Source: a virus
IMG/VR virus record: IMGVR_UViG_3300020213_000091
Coordinates: 1-29,601 of that record
Strand: one strand, 5' to 3'
DNA: 29,601 nt
Shown here: positions 13,498 to 21,339 of the stretch, piece after piece
Position numbering within the stretch: the first letter of the stretch is position 1
Layout of the letters: each line of letters opens with the position of its first letter
Notes under the pieces: generated by a model
What the model saw: the letters and a program-made list of their open reading frames with translations, nothing else
Databases searched by the model: none
Told to the model about the DNA's origin: nothing
Made by a program: the position numbers and the translations under genes

Positions 13498-16311
13498 TCA
13501 TCCGACCCGTCTTTCAAATTGCTTGCGGCGCTCGGCCTCGCCCGAAATAACCTGCCGCATGCCGGCACTCACGCCAGCCGCGACCATCTGACGGACTTCG
13601 GTGTTGCCAGTCGCGCCAACCACATTGATGTTAAACACCGGCGGGCGGTTGTCGTTCGCCGCTGCGGCCATGCGGCCACCGGCAGCGCCCGCCGGTGGCA
13701 CGCCCACAAAGCCGCCGTTGGCGTAGCCGCGCAGGCGATCCAGGTTGGCGACGCCAAGACGCGAAACAGTCGCTTTGTCCATCACGTACTCGCCGCGATG
13801 AACAATACCGGCCGGTGTATGTTTGCCGCCGGCGCCGGTGTAGCCGCCCGAATCGTACATCGGCATTCCGTAGGGCAACGCGGCGGCGGCGGTGGTGCCG
13901 CCAAGCCCCTTAAGGCCGCCGAACAGGGCGCCGATTAGACCTCCCGGCCCGCTGGTGCCGCTTGCTGTGCCAAAAAGCGCCGCTAGAGGACCCTGGCCCA
14001 GCAGCGCCGCCTGTAGGGCAGCGTCGGCCAGCCGCTTGGTCAGATTCATCAGCGCCTCGCCGGCGTTCTTGCCGCCCGAAACAATGTCGCTAAAGAACGA
14101 CGAAAGATTCTGCCCGATGAAGTTTTGAAGCTGGTAATACGCTTCCTGCGCTTTGCGGGCGTCATCAAGCGAAACCTTCGCCTTGGCGTAAGCCTCGGCT
14201 TCCCTTTGAATCGACGCCTCAAGGGCGGGCGTCATATCCACGCCGTCCTTTTTAGCCTTATTGCGAAGCTCCAGCGCGGCGCGTTCGGTTTCCGCCAGCA
14301 ACGGCGCTTTGCCTAAAAGCTCCTGCTCCTTGCGCAGCGCTTCCGTGCGCTGCTGAATATCAAGAATGTCCTTGGCGAACTTCTTGTCGGGCGTGTTTTT
14401 ACCACCGCCGCCTTTGCCGCCGCCGCCGCCGCCAGAATCTTCCGCCGCGATGATGCTTTTGGCGGCCGCCCCGGCCTCGGCCAGCGTCGTTCCGCCGCCG
14501 GCCGCTAGTTGCGCCTCGTAGATTTCCTTCGTCTTGTCGCGGATCTTCTTTTTGGTCTCGTCCATCTCCGCTTCGACAACTTGCCGCTGCAAGCGAAGAC
14601 GGGCGATAGCGGGATCGGAGTTGATCGTGTCGCCAGTGGGCTGAACACGCTGGACTCTGGACGCGAAGATGGCATCCTGATCGGCGCGACTTCGCGCTTG
14701 CTCGGTGTTGGCATCTGCAGTAGCGACTACGCCGGCAAGCGTGGCTCTGGCAGCGCCGGCCACGGAAATAATCGACCCAAGGTAACGCAGCGTTTTCGCG
14801 AACTGCTCAAACGCAGAACGGAAATTTGGATTCACGTTGCCGAGGCGATCTATCTCCGCAGCCGCTGCGATCGCCGCATCTTTATCGTCGGCAAGCGCTT
14901 TGTTGAGCAACTCGACAAGGCGCGCCTTTTCGGCCGCGCCAATATTGACGCCATTGTACGCCGCAATCGCATCGCGCGCCGCTGTAATTTCAAGCTTCGC
15001 GTTAGTGGCGGCGCGAGCAATGGCGTCTAAGTCCTCTTGCGCCGCCTTAACCGGTGCCTCAAACATCTTTTTGTTTGCCGCCTCAACAGCCGCGGCCGTC
15101 TCGCGCAGAGAAGGGTTAGCCTGATCTGCGGAGCTTTTGATTTGGTCAAGTGCCGTCGCGTATGCCTTTGCCGCAATGCTTCCTTCGTTCGATTTTGTCG
15201 CAAAATAAGCGACGGCACTCACCAAGCCGAAGATTATAGTGCCAGGAATTCCGCCAAGCAGCGCCAGCGCGCCGGCTAGCACCCGAGTAGCAACCGCAGC
15301 GATACCGAGTCCCGTTGCTGCGCCTCCAGCGGCTGCACCCATGGCCGCGACAGACGCCGCGCCAACGCCCGTTGCCGCCACTGCAGTGCCGATGGACATA
15401 ACCAGCGGCGTTAAGCCGGCCGCAATCAACCTGGACGCAATCACCGCGCCCAGCGCAAGCGCGCCGTTGGCAACTAAATTGAAATTGTTCGCGATGCCCT
15501 GCGTAACCGCGCCGATGACCTTGCCGGCCGCCGAAACTTGACCCGACTGGCCAACAAAACGGATGGCCGCAACCTCAAGCGCCTTAAAACTCTCCGCAAT
15601 TGTCGCCGTGGTGCCAGCAAACGCGCGCGCAATCTCCGGCGCCGCATTAATCAGCGCACCAAAGACGCGATCAGACGTCAGTTTGCCTTCAGCGCCCAAA
15701 TCCTTGAGAGCGCCAACCGCGACGCCAAATTCTTTGGCGATCGCGCGCGCGATGACGGGCGAATTCTCAAGCAACGATCGCAGTTCGTCGCCCTGCAGCC
15801 TGCCGGATCCAAGAGCCTGGCCAAGTTGGACCAGCGTCGACTCGGTTTCCGCCGCGGACGCGCCGGATAGCTTAAGCGCTTTGGCCACGGCTTCCGTGGC
15901 GACGCTAACCTCCCCCTGCGACCGACCCAGGTCTTTGCCCGTGCGGGTAAGGCGGGCATAAAGATCCGCCACGGAGGCAAAATCAGACCGTGTGCGCTGC
16001 GCAATGTCCGCGACGTCATTTATCGCGACGCCGGCAGCAGCGTCCCCTAGGCCGCCGGCCGACTTGATCTTGTTGACGGCTTGAGTGTATGTGTCAGCGT
16101 ATTGCTGTATCTGGCGCACCGAAAAGGCCGCCGCGATGCCCCCTGCAATGCCAGAGAACGAAGATAGAACGGACTTTTCCATGCCAGACGCCGACGTTTC
16201 GACGTCTTTCATGGCCTTGACGGCCACGCCCCGAGCCCGGTTGAGTTCGTTCTCGAACTTCTTTACATTGGCTTCTAACGAAACCTGCAAGCGTTCAAGG
16301 TCGGTGGGCAA
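13498..16311 (-). CDS. Tail tape-measure protein
   Basis: This 937-residue protein is the largest in the window and lies between the chaperone region and the distal tail genes, the expected place. The N-terminal about 220 residues match the tape-measure N-terminal domain (KSVLSSFSGIAGGIAAAFSV, then QIQQYADTYTQAVNKIKSAG and SDFASVADLYARLTRTGKDL). Hydrophobic, alanine-rich helices fill the centre (about 270-400). A glycine-rich linker (SGGGGGGKGGGGKN) and a coiled coil follow, then a C-terminal GGKHTPAGIVHRGEYVMDKA module. It starts at TTG 16311; no ATG is available nearby. The start codon shares its first base with the ATG of the divergent secreted protein gene. It sets tail length and is carried in the tail lumen. 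Confidence 0.9.
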   Translation of the reverse strand: MPTDLERLQVSLEANVKKFENELNRARGVAVKAMKDVETSASGMEKSVLSSFSGIAGGIAAAFSVRQIQQYADTYTQAVNKIKSAGGLGDAAAGVAINDVADIAQRTRSDFASVADLYARLTRTGKDLGRSQGEVSVATEAVAKALKLSGASAAETESTLVQLGQALGSGRLQGDELRSLLENSPVIARAIAKEFGVAVGALKDLGAEGKLTSDRVFGALINAAPEIARAFAGTTATIAESFKALEVAAIRFVGQSGQVSAAGKVIGAVTQGIANNFNLVANGALALGAVIASRLIAAGLTPLVMSIGTAVAATGVGAASVAAMGAAAGGAATGLGIAAVATRVLAGALALLGGIPGTIIFGLVSAVAYFATKSNEGSIAAKAYATALDQIKSSADQANPSLRETAAAVEAANKKMFEAPVKAAQEDLDAIARAATNAKLEITAARDAIAAYNGVNIGAAEKARLVELLNKALADDKDAAIAAAAEIDRLGNVNPNFRSAFEQFAKTLRYLGSIISVAGAARATLAGVVATADANTEQARSRADQDAIFASRVQRVQPTGDTINSDPAIARLRLQRQVVEAEMDETKKKIRDKTKEIYEAQLAAGGGTTLAEAGAAAKSIIAAEDSGGGGGGKGGGGKNTPDKKFAKDILDIQQRTEALRKEQELLGKAPLLAETERAALELRNKAKKDGVDMTPALEASIQREAEAYAKAKVSLDDARKAQEAYYQLQNFIGQNLSSFFSDIVSGGKNAGEALMNLTKRLADAALQAALLGQGPLAALFGTASGTSGPGGLIGALFGGLKGLGGTTAAAALPYGMPMYDSGGYTGAGGKHTPAGIVHRGEYVMDKATVSRLGVANLDRLRGYANGGFVGVPPAGAAGGRMAAAANDNRPPVFNINVVGATGNTEVRQMVAAGVSAGMRQVISGEAERRKQFERRVG
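16241..16269 (+). promoter_or_regulatory. Candidate promoter for the + strand secreted-protein gene
   Basis: TTGAGT (16241-16246) and TACATT (16264-16269) are separated by 17 bases, giving a moderate sigma-70-type match. Transcription would begin near 16276 and reach the ATG at 16311 after a short leader. The element lies inside the 5' end of the tape-measure gene on the opposite strand, so its sequence is also constrained by that protein. The prediction is by inspection only. Confidence 0.35.
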
Positions 16312-16961
16312 TGGCTAATCCAGTAAAATGGGTTTTGGCGGCCGCAATGGCCACGGCAATGAGCGCGCCGTTGGTGGCGCAAACCGATCTAGAGAAAATG
16401 CGCGCCACGCACTCTGCAGCGCTTAGAATTGCAGAACCACTAAGCTTAATGGCGCTTTGCGGCGATAAATATGTTCTTTCGCATCAGATTGGCCAGTCAC
16501 TTGAGCCTGGCGTCCTAGAAAGCGCGGCTACTGAGGGCGCTAAATTTGTAGTGGCTAAAATTCATCTGCAGGGCACGGCCGCGTGTATCCAGTTATTGGA
16601 AAGATACGGTCCAACCGGTAGCGTCATCGCGAACGCCGCAGTGCCGATCGAGCAGCACGAACACCGACTGGCCCTTTACAAACAGCACGCCATGCCTGTC
16701 CAAGGCACAGTTAGCAATAACGAGGGCCTAAAGCCGTGCTACGGCGACTTCACGCGCGATGATGCCATTTGGCTTGGCCGAATTTCGATTTCATCAACCA
16801 GTGTTAACTCCGGCGACGGCGGAACACTCAGAACGACACATGCAACGGTGCTGCGCGCGCCGCTCCACGAAGGTGAGCCAGTGGCGGTAACTTGTACTTC
16901 GCTGGTCCGCGACGGTGTAGCTCGTCGTGTTTCGTACAGCGCGCAGTTTCCGCCGCGCTAG
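16311..16961 (+). CDS. Secreted protein of unknown function, antisense cargo (moron) gene
   Basis: This 216-residue product begins with a classic signal peptide (MANPVKWVLAAAMATAMSAP, probable cleavage after PLVAQ). The mature part has four cysteines, in LMALCGDKY, GTAACIQLLE, GLKPCYGDF and VAVTCTSLV, enough for two disulfides, which fits a periplasmic location. It is the only sizeable + strand gene inside the leftward tail module and sits between the gene at 17044-17313 and the tape measure, so the late transcript crosses it in antisense. Phage genes with this layout are often expressed from the prophage and change the host envelope or exclude other phages. That role is inference; no family is recognised. 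Its ATG shares base 16311 with the tape-measure TTG. Confidence 0.75.
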   Translation: MANPVKWVLAAAMATAMSAPLVAQTDLEKMRATHSAALRIAEPLSLMALCGDKYVLSHQIGQSLEPGVLESAATEGAKFVVAKIHLQGTAACIQLLERYGPTGSVIANAAVPIEQHEHRLALYKQHAMPVQGTVSNNEGLKPCYGDFTRDDAIWLGRISISSTSVNSGDGGTLRTTHATVLRAPLHEGEPVAVTCTSLVRDGVARRVSYSAQFPPR

Positions 16962-17043
16962 GCAATTCAATAGCTGTCTCCCTGCTGGGGATTGACAGGT
17001 GTCTCCGCATCCGGAAGTATCAACCTCTAGGATGCCGACCAAC

Positions 17044-17313
17044 CTAGACCAACTCATTGTTGCGTTCGGCAAAAATGTTACCGGGCGCATCCGTAATATA
17101 TGAACGCTTTATGCGCCGGCTTATAACGCCGTCAACCGAAACATCCACTTCCTCAAGCTCGTTGTGAATTGTCCACTGTAGATAGTCGCGTGCGTAAGCA
17201 TAATCTTGGGCGGCCGCTGCGGAAAAGAACTTAAGCGCGATTCCAAAGAGACCGTCTTGTTTATCAACGGCGCGCGGCTGGTTGCGCTCATTCTTCTCGG
17301 TCAATTCATTCAT
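17044..17313 (-). CDS. Small hypothetical protein between tail chaperone and tape measure
   Basis: The ATG at 17313 lies 2 bases after the stop of the frameshifted chaperone frame. A start at 17337 would overlap that frame and is less likely. The 89-residue product has a charged N-terminus (MNELTEKNERNQPRAVDKQD), a helical segment (IALKFFSAAAAQDYAYARDY) and a polar, probably beta-rich end (VDVSVDGVISRRIKRSYITD). Its place suggests a tail assembly or regulatory function, but no family is recognised. Downstream lies about 730 bases of antisense sequence before the tape-measure start. Confidence 0.6.
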   Translation of the reverse strand: MNELTEKNERNQPRAVDKQDGLFGIALKFFSAAAAQDYAYARDYLQWTIHNELEEVDVSVDGVISRRIKRSYITDAPGNIFAERNNELV

Positions 17314-17315
17314 CC

Positions 17316-17893
17316 TCACACTGCCACCACAGACCACGCAGCGTCTTCTTCGGCCTGCGACATGCCATCCTTATCGTCTGGCACATGTGCGGCAATCCAG
17401 CCGTCAACCGCGGCCATCAACTGCCACAAACTCGCACGCCGATATTCGCTTATCTGGATTCCGCAGGCGCAGGCGGCTCCATAGAAGGCGCCGAAGGAGA
17501 AGCGGCCGTCTGGTAAGACATGGCTTCCGTCGAGTCCCCCGGCGCGTCGCTTTTTCCCACTTCATCTTCCTGGGAACCAGCCAGCGCGGCTGCCATAATG
17601 ACCTGCGCCAGCGATGCATTGCGTAGCCAATCCGGTCGCGCGTCAACATAGCGCTCGACCAGCTTAAGGGCATCAAGCGGCTTGGCGCCGCCGCCAATTA
17701 AACCAATGCGGATCGTCTCACGGACTTCCGCAACGCGCCATTCGCTAGACATAAGTCGTTGCAGGACAGTGTACGGGCCAACGCCCGTCTTTTCCTGCAA
17801 CTCCTCCAGTTCGCCCAGGCCGGCGACGCGGAAGCGATGCCTCCCGTCGCCAAAGTCCAGCGTTATCGCGCCGTCGCGGTTGTCGGTCAGCAT
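17316..17893 (-). CDS. Frameshifted tail assembly chaperone fusion (G-T type)
   Basis: A second frame opens where a -1 slip on G GGA AAA (17558-17552) would place the ribosome, and it runs to TGA 17316-17318. It is continuously open from the slip site. Its downstream part reads as protein: GIQISEYRRASLWQLMAAVD, GWIAAHVPDDKDGMSQAEED, AAW. That WxxMAAVxGW plus MSxAEEDxxW pattern is typical of the extension that follows tail assembly chaperones in alphaproteobacterial phages. The fusion would have 114 residues of the shorter chaperone plus 78, a total of 192. No independent ATG with a ribosome-binding site is seen ahead of the extension. In lambda the equivalent gpG/gpGT ratio is critical for tail assembly. 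Confidence 0.65.
17450..17893 (-). CDS. Tail assembly chaperone, GTA-gp10-type family
   Basis: The ATG at 17893 lies one base after the stop of the tail-tube gene. The 147-residue product contains RDGAITLDFGDGRHRFRVAG, LGELEELQEKTGVGPYTVLQ, REGL-like RETIRIGLIGGGA, then KPLDALKLVERYVDARPDW, all characteristic of the GTA-family tail assembly chaperone (Phage_TAC_11 type). The final about 35 residues are low-complexity (ASPSAPSMEPPAPAESR), as expected for sequence read past a frameshift site. It should coat the tape measure during tail assembly and is absent from the mature tail. A longer open frame upstream to 18373 is out of frame with the tail-tube gene and is not used. Confidence 0.8.
   Translation of the reverse strand: MLTDNRDGAITLDFGDGRHRFRVAGLGELEELQEKTGVGPYTVLQRLMSSEWRVAEVRETIRIGLIGGGAKPLDALKLVERYVDARPDWLRNASLAQVIMAAALAGSQEDEVGKSDAPGDSTEAMSYQTAASPSAPSMEPPAPAESR
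17552..17558 (-). promoter_or_regulatory. Slippery heptamer for programmed -1 frameshift
   Basis: On the minus strand the zero-frame codons are GTG GGA AAA AGC, so the heptamer is G GGA AAA, a perfect X XXY YYZ site and a one-base variant of lambda's G GGA AAG. Slipping by -1 leads into the 78-codon extension ending at 17316. Confidence 0.7.
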
Positions 17894-17894
17894 A

Positions 17895-18335
17895 TTAGCT
17901 GGCCGTCCAGGCCACCGCGCCATCCGACTGCAGGCTGACCTGCAGCGTCGCGCGCTCGCCCTTGGTGGCGCCGATCTCAAGCGACTCCATCTGAAACGCA
18001 CCGGCCCAATAGCCGGTAATGACGCCATTACGCCAAAGCTCGGCGCGGCAGTTTTTACTAACCTTGCTCGCGAAATAGGCGATCCATGTGGCGATGCTGT
18101 CCACGGCCAAAACACCCTGGCCGGAAATCGAAACGGAAGTCGAAACGACGTCGCGCTCCGTGTAGGCCGCGGCGTCTTCATCCGCGCAATCCGGCGAATT
18201 GGTTTCGCCAAGTTCGTTGTTGAAGGAAATCGAGCGTTCGGTGAATCCGCACGGCGCAGCGAATACTTCCGGCGTGGCGCCATCACCAAGCAGAATGCGA
18301 ACACCACTAAAGCGATAGGAAAGGGCAGTTGCCAT
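17895..18335 (-). CDS. Major tail tube protein
   Basis: This 146-residue protein contains VRILLGDGATPEVFAAPCGF, SISFNNELGETNSPDCADED, VSISGQGVLAVDSIATWIAY and VITGYWAGAFQMESLEIGAT. These are typical of the phage tail tube (TP901-1/GTA-type) family of around 135-150 residues. It polymerises into the tail tube around the tape measure. Its gene lies between the tail completion protein and the chaperone, as in other siphophages. Two bases before the chaperone ATG it stops with TAA. It should be one of the most abundant products of the operon. Confidence 0.85.
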   Translation of the reverse strand: MATALSYRFSGVRILLGDGATPEVFAAPCGFTERSISFNNELGETNSPDCADEDAAAYTERDVVSTSVSISGQGVLAVDSIATWIAYFASKVSKNCRAELWRNGVITGYWAGAFQMESLEIGATKGERATLQVSLQSDGAVAWTAS

Positions 18336-18409
18336 CTAAAATCTTTGTCCTCAAAATAAGAAAGCCCGCGCAATGCCGGCCGGTTGCTGTTAGCCCGCGG
18401 CGCGAGCGG

Positions 18410-18808
18410 CTATTCGGCGTCAACTAACGCCTTGAAATTCACAACGGCGCGGCGCGTTAGGCCGTCCGGCTCAACAAAATACAGCGTGGAACGATATTCT
18501 GGCGTCACCGTGCAGAAGCCGGCAATCACCAAATCGACATTGTGCAGTGCGGCCTTCACTTGCGCGGCCAAAGTCGCCGCCTCCACTCGCCCGGGTATTG
18601 CCGAGAGCGAATAACACTGCACGTCAAAAAATATCTCATCCAGCGTGAGGCAATCGGTGTCGACCTGGATTTCCTGCCAGCCGGTTAGGGCAATATATGG
18701 AAACACGACGTCCGGCGGAACATTGTCGTACACGCGCGAGCCCGCGTCTGTCGCGCCCCCTTGTAAGGCGGCAATAATAACGCGCTGCAATTCAAGCGAT
18801 GCGTTCAT
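18410..18808 (-). CDS. Tail completion/terminator protein, DUF3168 family
   Basis: This 132-residue protein has the DUF3168 pattern: an N-terminal helix (ELQRVIIAALQGGA), RVYDNVPPDVVFPYIALTGW, a central strand pair (FFDVQCYSLSAIPGRVEAAT), LAAQVKAALHN, then STLYFVEPDGLTRRAVVNFK. It starts at an ATG overlapping the stop of the gp10-like gene (TAATG). Members cap the head-proximal end of the tail and join it to the head. The 74 bases between it and the tail-tube gene contain GC-rich repeats but no clear terminator. Confidence 0.85.
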   Translation of the reverse strand: MNASLELQRVIIAALQGGATDAGSRVYDNVPPDVVFPYIALTGWQEIQVDTDCLTLDEIFFDVQCYSLSAIPGRVEAATLAAQVKAALHNVDLVIAGFCTVTPEYRSTLYFVEPDGLTRRAVVNFKALVDAE

Positions 18809-19305
18809 TACTGGCCACCCGCCGCCACTGCTTGCGCCGCCTTGCGCGTAGCGCGACTAATACGCGCCTTCACACTGCGGCGATTCGCCCGGTAAACCGG
18901 ATAAAAGAATGGATGCGGCGCTGCGCCGGGATGATGGACAACGGTGCCAAAGATTCCATTCTTGCCCATCGGCTTGTCGCTCGTAATCGTATGCGCCGAA
19001 GTGCCGAACTCAACCAGGTGTGCATATCGGGTGCCGCTGTTGCCCGCTGAAATCGTGACGGTCAGATCAGGATCGCCAGCGCCTTCGGATACCTTAAGCG
19101 ACGCGTGCTTTGGCCCGCCCATGCCGCCCCATGTTTGCACGATGCTATCGCGCAACTTGCCGCTCTTAACCGGCGCGGCCCGCTTTTGCGCTTCCGTGAT
19201 TTGATCCGCGCCTTCCGCAAGCGCCTGCTTGATTGCCGATCGCACCGCGCTCGGCAACTTCGCCATCTTGCGCAGCAAGGCATCGCGACCCGTGATTTTC
19301 GCCAT
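18808..19305 (-). CDS. HK97 gp10-like head-tail joining protein
   Basis: The ATG at 19305 overlaps the stop of the head-closure gene (TAATG) and gives 165 residues; the nine codons upstream are basic and unlikely to be used. The protein shows the HK97 gp10-family pattern: a helical start (DALLRKMAKLPSAVRSAIKQ), ALAEGADQITEAQKRAAPVK, SGKLRDSI, then RYAHLVEFGTSAHTI and GAAPHPFFYPVYRANRRSVK. It helps complete the neck between head and tail. Confidence 0.88.
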   Translation of the reverse strand: MAKITGRDALLRKMAKLPSAVRSAIKQALAEGADQITEAQKRAAPVKSGKLRDSIVQTWGGMGGPKHASLKVSEGAGDPDLTVTISAGNSGTRYAHLVEFGTSAHTITSDKPMGKNGIFGTVVHHPGAAPHPFFYPVYRANRRSVKARISRATRKAAQAVAAGGQ

Positions 19306-19658
19306 TAGGTCGCAACCCCGCCGCCGTCGCATAAAATCTCAAGATACTTGCGCTTCTGATCCGCGTTAATCAGGCTGCGGATGTTGTATAGCGCGCCTGT
19401 GCGCAAGTCGCGCGCGCGCCAATCCGGCGCAATCATCGCGGCAACGGCGTGCTGCCGAATCGTGATTACAAAAGGCTGCACGCCCGCAAGGCGGCCAGCC
19501 TGAATGTTCTCGCCGCCGATAACCGGCCGCACATTGGCGGCCGCGCGGAATCGCTCCGCCCAGTCGCCCTTTGTGTTGCCGTAGCCGTCGTCTGTTTCGG
19601 GGCGCTCTTCAAACGCGAGGCGTTCGCGTAGAGCACCCGCCCCGCGTGAAGCAACCAT
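19305..19658 (-). CDS. Head closure protein (head-tail adaptor)
   Basis: This 117-residue protein has the SPP1 gp16-like head-tail adaptor pattern: ALRERLAFEERPETDDGYGN, GDWAERFRAAANVRPVIGGE, then VITIRQHAVAAMIAPDWRAR and YNIRSLINADQKRKYLEILC. It starts two bases after the previous stop, and its own stop overlaps the gp10-like start. It closes the portal vertex after DNA packaging and provides the tail docking surface. Length and neighbours match the family. Confidence 0.88.
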   Translation of the reverse strand: MVASRGAGALRERLAFEERPETDDGYGNTKGDWAERFRAAANVRPVIGGENIQAGRLAGVQPFVITIRQHAVAAMIAPDWRARDLRTGALYNIRSLINADQKRKYLEILCDGGGVAT

Positions 19659-19660
19659 AA

Positions 19661-20161
19661 TTACGCGCTGGTCCCGATAATCACCAGGTTATAAATCACC
19701 GACGTACCTGAACTGGAATTCGCAATCTTGAGAATGTCCGCGGTCGTCGCCGTAACGGTCCAGCCACTAACGGGCGCCGAAACAAGCATCGAACCGCCGG
19801 GCGGAATGGACGTGGTGCCGTCCGTGCTCCACGGACCAACAAAGTCCGCCGAAGACGCAGCGCCAACCACAACGTTGTTGGTGTTGGCGCTGGATGCCTT
19901 GATCCAGATCGCCTTGACCTTGACGAATGTAATGGTGACGCCAAACGCGTCGGTCAAAATGCCGGCAAGGTCCAGGTCTTCCGATGTGGACGCGGTAAGC
20001 GTGCGCTGGTCGGAAAACATTCGGTCAACCTGATTGGTGCCAGTGCCATTGGCAAGCGCAAGGCTCACCGGCACATTGACAGCCGCACTGCCGGACGCCA
20101 AATCGGTCGGGCCGGTCTGGCTGGCGCTAATGCCAGAAAAAATAGTCGCTTGAAGGCCCAT
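19661..20161 (-). CDS. Phage structural protein (decoration-like)
   Basis: This 166-residue, beta-rich protein is low in charged residues. It contains SGISASQTGPTDLASGSAAV, EDLDLAGILTDAFGVTITFV, KVKAIWIKASSANTNNVVVG and FVGPWSTDGTTSIPPGGSML. The pattern recurs in unnamed structural proteins of alphaproteobacterial siphophages, encoded beside neck genes. Its ATG abuts the stop of the previous gene. A role as capsid decoration or neck protein is inferred from composition and location. Confidence 0.6.
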   Translation of the reverse strand: MGLQATIFSGISASQTGPTDLASGSAAVNVPVSLALANGTGTNQVDRMFSDQRTLTASTSEDLDLAGILTDAFGVTITFVKVKAIWIKASSANTNNVVVGAASSADFVGPWSTDGTTSIPPGGSMLVSAPVSGWTVTATTADILKIANSSSGTSVIYNLVIIGTSA

Positions 20162-20368
20162 TTATGACCGCTCCTTAGTTGGAAAACTGTTTCGATGAAA
20201 ATGATTACGTGGAAAAATATCGCTTGGCTCAAGCACAGCTTTGCCAGCGTCGATGGCCGCCCGCGCGCACGGCGTTGTCACCAGCGCACGCGGGCCAGCC
20301 TTATACAAAATAACCAGGTTGCCCCTGGGCCGGAATTCAAAGTCGGCCGTAAAGACAACCCGGGGCAA
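20162..20368 (-). CDS. Small conserved-looking phage protein
   Basis: This 68-residue product starts at TTG 20368, directly after the TAA of the preceding gene. It opens MPRVVFTADFEFRPRGNLVI, then LYKAGPRALVTTPCARAAID and AGKAVLE. The first 48 residues have the look of the short beta-strand, alpha-helix proteins found next to decoration genes in related phages; the tail is polar and basic. Its ATG-free start depends on coupling to the upstream gene. No function is known. Confidence 0.6.
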   Translation of the reverse strand: MPRVVFTADFEFRPRGNLVILYKAGPRALVTTPCARAAIDAGKAVLEPSDIFPRNHFHRNSFPTKERS

Positions 20369-20821
20369 TTAGGTGCCGATCGCGATCCAGTTGACCAACT
20401 TCGTAAAAGTGGTCGCCGGAATAACGTCGGTGTCGCCGGCCGCAGTTGCCTTCCAGGTCTTGATAAAAACGGATCCTGCAACAGGCGCGGCAACCTGGTC
20501 GCCAATCGAGGCGGTTACAGTCTGACAGCCGGCAACTGGGTCAGAGTCCAGCGAAGCAACGATCGCAACAACTGTTGCAAGGCCCGTAACAACGGTGTCG
20601 TCTGCGTCCAGCGTGGTATGCTGGCCACGGGCAATCTTATAGGCGGCCGCGACGCCACCAACGGGCGCAGCAACGGCGGCCGCAAGCACGGCAGTCTTGT
20701 CCGTGCCAGCAATTTTTAAGGCGCCGCCGGACTCAACGTCCACAACGCCGCCAGAAGCGACCGCTAATTTATCGCCGCTGTTCGTGCGATAAATCTTGGA
20801 CGCGTGAGTAGCATCAGCCAT
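20369..20821 (-). CDS. Capsid decoration or head fibre-like protein
   Basis: This 150-residue protein is alanine-, valine-, threonine- and glycine-rich. The N-terminal motif (KIYRTNSGDKLAVASGGVVD, then VESGGALKIAG) is common in phage head fibre or decoration proteins and suggests a short beta-helix. The second part (GQHTTLDADDTVVTGLATVV, then IKTWKATAAGDTDVIPATTF) resembles a beta-sandwich. It lies just downstream of a strong hairpin with a pyrimidine tract, so its level may be set by partial termination. Confidence 0.6.
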   Translation of the reverse strand: MADATHASKIYRTNSGDKLAVASGGVVDVESGGALKIAGTDKTAVLAAAVAAPVGGVAAAYKIARGQHTTLDADDTVVTGLATVVAIVASLDSDPVAGCQTVTASIGDQVAAPVAGSVFIKTWKATAAGDTDVIPATTFTKLVNWIAIGT

Positions 20822-20841
20822 TCAAATGATCTCGTGATTGG

Positions 20842-20880
20842 AAAAAAGGAAAGGAAAGGAGCGGCCAGGCGGCCGCTCCT
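20842..20880 (-). terminator. Intrinsic terminator or attenuator inside the head operon
   Basis: On the minus strand a perfect 10-bp stem AGGAGCGGCC/GGCCGCTCCT with a four-base loop (20857-20880) is followed by a pyrimidine tract ending in six T residues (20856-20842, with interspersed C). It lies between two structural genes in the leftward operon, so full termination there would cut off all tail genes. Partial termination or antitermination read-through is more likely. Confidence 0.7.
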
Positions 20881-20886
20881 AATCGC

Positions 20887-21321
20887 TTACTGCGAAGGGT
20901 TGGCGGTCGGCGCCGTCGACGGATTGCCAAGCACCCAAACACCGGCCAGGAAGATGTTGCCCGCGCCATTGTTGGCCGGCGTGACGGTCACGCGCACATA
21001 ACGCTTGAGGCCCTTGTATCCGATCTTGCGGCATTCAACGTCGTCCGCGAACGTAAAGCTCGCAAGCGCCTCCGTGCCGATCAGATAGTCGTCGGCAACT
21101 GCGGCGTAATCGGACAGCGCGGAATTGTCGCCGTCTTCAACCAGCGTGGTAAACGTCGCGTCCGCATCCGTGTTCGTGCCGGTGATCAGCACAAATTCGC
21201 AAGAGTTGTAATTCGCGGTGTCAACGATCGAGGAAACGATCGCGGTATTATCCGTGCGCGCCGCAATGGGCGCAATGCCCGGCACAAAATGCAGGTCGTT
21301 ATGAATCTCTCTATTCGGCAT
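20887..21321 (-). CDS. Phage structural protein (head decoration candidate)
   Basis: This 144-residue protein has a pattern seen in small structural proteins next to head-tail connectors: DLHFVPGIAPIAARTDNTAI, VDTANYNSCEFVLITGTNTD, DADATFTTLVEDGDNSALSD, then GYKGLKRYVRVTVTPANNGA. It is mainly beta. The start at ATG 21321 follows GGAAG at good spacing. It is flanked by hairpins on both sides: two upstream (21340-21412) and a terminator-like one downstream. That isolates it as a separately tunable unit, as expected for a protein needed in many copies. The decoration role is inferred. Confidence 0.6.
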   Translation of the reverse strand: MPNREIHNDLHFVPGIAPIAARTDNTAIVSSIVDTANYNSCEFVLITGTNTDADATFTTLVEDGDNSALSDYAAVADDYLIGTEALASFTFADDVECRKIGYKGLKRYVRVTVTPANNGAGNIFLAGVWVLGNPSTAPTANPSQ

Positions 21322-21339
21322 AATTTACTTCCAGAAAAT

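Noticed and set aside
16974-16998. Hairpin CTGTC/GACAG after the + strand secreted-protein gene as a terminator
   Set aside because: The stem is interrupted and no T-tract follows on the + strand, so it cannot be called a terminator.
17450-18373. 307-codon leftward ORF containing the tail chaperone
   Set aside because: The part upstream of 17893 overlaps the tail-tube gene in another frame and is arginine- and serine-rich shadow sequence; the chaperone family sequence begins at ATG 17893.
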